Shown here one piece after another: positions 59,547 through 64,000 of a stretch of DNA of 64,000 nucleotides. Each line of letters starts with the position of its first letter. Positions within the stretch are counted from its first letter, which is position 1. The stretch is from Deltaproteobacteria bacterium. Lineage in GTDB: Bacteria; Myxococcota_A; UBA796; GCA-2862545. A program made the position numbers and the translations under genes. The notes beneath the pieces were generated by a model that was not told where the DNA came from, ran no database searches, and saw only the letters and a program-made list of their open reading frames with translations. The stretch is taken from positions 1 to 64,000 of the forward strand of contig REDI01000026.1 of the NCBI GenBank assembly GCA_007693595.1. The letters are read 5' to 3'.

Positions 59547-60500
59547 ATGACAAGCGCCAAGAGCAGTCCTACCGAAGAGGCCATCCACGTCCTCTTGATG
59601 CTGCAGCAACACGGCCAGCTCGCTACGGCCGAGGTCGCTCAAGCCCTCCAGGTGGACCGGCGCCATGCCCGACGGCTGCTCAAGCGACTGAGCGCCTTCG
59701 CCCCGATCCAGCCCAAGGGCAGCGGGCGGGACCGTTTGTGGGTGCTCGATCCCGTGAAGGGGCATATCAACCTCACGATCTACGACCAGATCGCCCTCGA
59801 GGTCGGGCGCGATGCCACCAGCTTTCTCGACGGCACGCCCCTGGCCGAGACCTTCCACCGCGCCTCGACGAACGAGGGCGTGCCGCGCCGGATCGCCGAG
59901 AACTACCAGCGAAAGATCCGCGTGAAGTCCGAACCCGCCTGGCTCACCGACGACCGTAACGACGCGCTGCACGACCTGCTCGACGGTCTGCTGCGAGAGC
60001 GCACCCTCAATCTGAGCTACCAAGCGCGCAACGGCGTCCGAACCTACCCCTGCTTCCGTCCGCTGACCTTGGTCGCCTACCGGCGCGTGCTCTACCTCAT
60101 GGGCTTCCCCGAGCCCGACCACGACACCCAAGTCCACCGACTTCGAGTCGATCGCATCGAGTCCATCGAGGTTGGCGAGCCCTTCGACTATCCGAGCGCA
60201 TGGGACCCCGATCAGGATCTGGACCGATGGTTCGGCATCGAGGCGAGCGGCCAGATCGAGACGGTGGTGCTCGAGTTCAGCCAGCGTGCAGCCGACCTGA
60301 TCCGAGAGCGTACCTGGCACGCAAGCCAACGTCTCGAACCCCTCGAAGACGGGCGGATCCGGCTCGTCATGCAGACCGGCGGCAAGGAGCTGATCCGCTT
60401 CGCCCTCGAGTGGGGGGAGCACTGCAAGGTGGTCAGCCCCCCCTGGCTACGCGACACGGTGCGTAAGGCCCTGAAGGAAGCGCTCGATCAGTACCGCTGA
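59547..60500 (+). CDS. WYL-domain transcriptional regulator
   Basis: 317 aa. An N-terminal winged-helix-type DNA-binding region (residues about 8-70; LATAEVAQALQVDRRHARRLLKRL) and a central WYL domain (about 155-220; RTYPCFRPLTLVAYRRVLYLMG, with VHRLRVDRIESI), which often senses ligands or nucleic acids, plus a C-terminal WCX-like segment (WHASQRLEPLEDGRI). It lies 40 bases before the cation ATPase gene on the same strand and may control it. Confidence 0.88.
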   Translation: MTSAKSSPTEEAIHVLLMLQQHGQLATAEVAQALQVDRRHARRLLKRLSAFAPIQPKGSGRDRLWVLDPVKGHINLTIYDQIALEVGRDATSFLDGTPLAETFHRASTNEGVPRRIAENYQRKIRVKSEPAWLTDDRNDALHDLLDGLLRERTLNLSYQARNGVRTYPCFRPLTLVAYRRVLYLMGFPEPDHDTQVHRLRVDRIESIEVGEPFDYPSAWDPDQDLDRWFGIEASGQIETVVLEFSQRAADLIRERTWHASQRLEPLEDGRIRLVMQTGGKELIRFALEWGEHCKVVSPPWLRDTVRKALKEALDQYR

Positions 60501-60540
60501 ACCGGGTACGTCTCTCGCCCCCCCTCCCCGGAGCCAAACC

Positions 60541-63198
<2,658 letters not shown>

Positions 63199-63201
<3 letters not shown>

Positions 63202-63230
63202 AAAAGGCCTCGCCCGACGGGGGCGAGGCC
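63199..63230 (-). terminator. Rho-independent terminator of the cupredoxin gene
   Basis: On the minus strand, GGCCTCGCCC (complement of 63221-63230) pairs perfectly with GGGCGAGGCC (complement of 63206-63215) around a five-base loop, followed by a run of six T (complement of the A run at 63200-63205). The run overlaps the stop codon of the opposite ATPase gene. There is no matching T-run for the plus strand. Confidence 0.85.
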
Positions 63231-63247
63231 GGGACGGAGGGCACGGA

Positions 63248-63793
63248 CTACTCGGCCACGGCCTTGACCACACCCTTCATCATCATGTAGTGGCCTGGGA
63301 AGGTACAAATGAAGTCATACTCCCCTTCGGGCAGCTCGACGACGACCGTGGTGGTCTCGCCGGGCTTCGCGAGCTTGGTCGCGGCGATGACGTCGGCGTG
63401 GGCGGGGACGTAGTGCTTCGCTTCGCCGGCAGCCATCGCTGCTTGGCCGACCTTCTCGCCCGAGCCCTTCTTGACGATGACGATGTTGTGGACCATCGCG
63501 GCGACCGTCGCGGTGTTCTTCATTTTGATGCGGGTCTTTTCACCAGCCTTGACCGTGATCTCTTCGGTGGCGAACTTCATCTGGTCGCCTTCGGGCTCCA
63601 CGACGATCTCGGGGTAATCCCCCCCATCGTCGGCCCCGACCTCGATCGGGTCGACCTTGGGCTCTTCTTTCTTGGCCTCTTCTTTCTTGGCCTCGGGCTC
63701 CTGCGCGGCCGTCGGCGCCGGGGCTGGCGTGGGCTCGGCGGGACAAGCGGTGAACATGAGGGCGACTAGAGGCAGGGAAAGCAGCGTGCGCAT
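63248..63793 (-). CDS. Azurin-like cupredoxin lipoprotein
   Basis: 181 aa. A lipoprotein signal (LMFTAC), a Pro/Ala/Lys-Glu linker (about 20-50) and an azurin-type copper domain. Ligands match: His102 in MVHNIV, Cys163, His168 and Met172 in DFICTFPGHYMMMKG. It is probably a membrane-anchored electron carrier outside the cytoplasm. The start at 63793 has AGGAG five bases upstream. It converges with the P-type ATPase gene; a strong terminator lies at its end. Confidence 0.92.
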   Translation of the reverse strand: MRTLLSLPLVALMFTACPAEPTPAPAPTAAQEPEAKKEEAKKEEPKVDPIEVGADDGGDYPEIVVEPEGDQMKFATEEITVKAGEKTRIKMKNTATVAAMVHNIVIVKKGSGEKVGQAAMAAGEAKHYVPAHADVIAATKLAKPGETTTVVVELPEGEYDFICTFPGHYMMMKGVVKAVAE

Positions 63794-63913
63794 GAAGGCT
63801 CCTGAGGGAATGGACGTTCGTTGCAGGTCTGGGCAGCCCAGGTTCGGGCCCCGTTCGCGTTCCGCTCTAGCGCGAAGCTCCTGCTTCGGCATCCCCATCC
63901 GCTCCATCTCGCC

Positions 63914-64000
63914 TCAGACCTTCTTGAACACCACCGTGAGGTTGTTCGCCGGCATCTCGATCACCTGCTCCAGCTCGAGGGTGCGCTGGCCTGCGAGATC
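63914..64000 (-). CDS. C-terminal end of an unidentified protein (partial)
   Basis: Only the last 28 codons are in the window, with stop TGA at 63914-63916. They encode QVIEMPANNLTVVFKKV at the end. Endings of this sort (NNLTVVF-[KR]) occur in some class I SAM-dependent methyltransferases, so that is one possibility, but the fragment is too short to assign. Confidence 0.45.
   Translation of the reverse strand, partial: DLAGQRTLELEQVIEMPANNLTVVFKKV

Overview
The window looks like chromosomal DNA of a GC-rich deltaproteobacterial-type organism, most likely a member of the Myxococcota. The base composition is uniformly GC-rich with strong G/C at third codon positions. The gene content fits: several Hanks-type Ser/Thr kinases, many small lipoproteins, a HmuY-like lipoprotein, an HExxH metalloprotease, and C-terminal sorting tails of the MYXO-CTERM kind (Cys-containing hydrophobic tail ending in Arg). 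This assignment is inference from content; no rRNA or other phylogenetic marker was compared. I see no insertion sequence, integrase, CRISPR array or prophage.

Layout. 1-5.0 kb: the end of an exported protein, then a tight run of a POT-like transporter, tmk, lipB and serS, with start/stop overlaps. 5.0-5.47 kb: four tRNA genes (Ser-UGA, Ser-GCU, Arg-UCG, Arg-ACG) closed by a strong terminator. 5.5-13.2 kb: an OPT transporter, membrane and outer-membrane proteins of unknown role, a short-chain threonine 3-dehydrogenase and two lipoproteins. 13.2-19.3 kb: a large repeat-rich OmpA-family protein divergent from a membrane-anchored protein kinase. 19.3-33.8 kb: CBS protein, RlpA-like lipoprotein, alpha/beta hydrolase lipoprotein, MscS channel with its overlapping partner, riboflavin synthase, class-III aminotransferase, HAD-PlsC fusion, DEAD-box helicase, beta-propeller protein and TlpA-like thioredoxin. 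33.8-38.8 kb: a band-7 protein, then a HmuY-like lipoprotein overlapping a metalloprotease gene, divergent from a subtilase and an acyl-CoA-binding protein.

38.8-50.9 kb is the richest accessory stretch. It holds a kinase with a Cache-like sensor, a short kinase, two Cys-rich lipoproteins, an orphan phage-type tail-tube gene in an AT-richer setting, two outer-membrane-like proteins, a pseudokinase with ubiquitin-like C-terminal domains, a low-molecular-weight protein tyrosine phosphatase and a beta-lactamase-fold serine hydrolase. 50.9-64 kb: a four-repeat helical protein, a glutaredoxin-like protein, a prohibitin-like lipoprotein, formate-tetrahydrofolate ligase, two paralogous secreted proteins flanking NAD synthetase, a WYL regulator, a P2-type cation ATPase, an azurin-like cupredoxin lipoprotein and the end of a further gene.

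The most interesting candidates for undescribed biology are the pseudokinase/ubiquitin-like protein whose beta-grasp domain ends in Arg-Arg-Gly-Gly plus a short basic tail; the stand-alone tail-tube protein; the six-cysteine tandem module; the four-fold FxGxPRxTRDL repeat protein; the paralogue pair around nadE; and the HmuY/metalloprotease/subtilase group, which could work together in haem capture. All functional links among these are inference.
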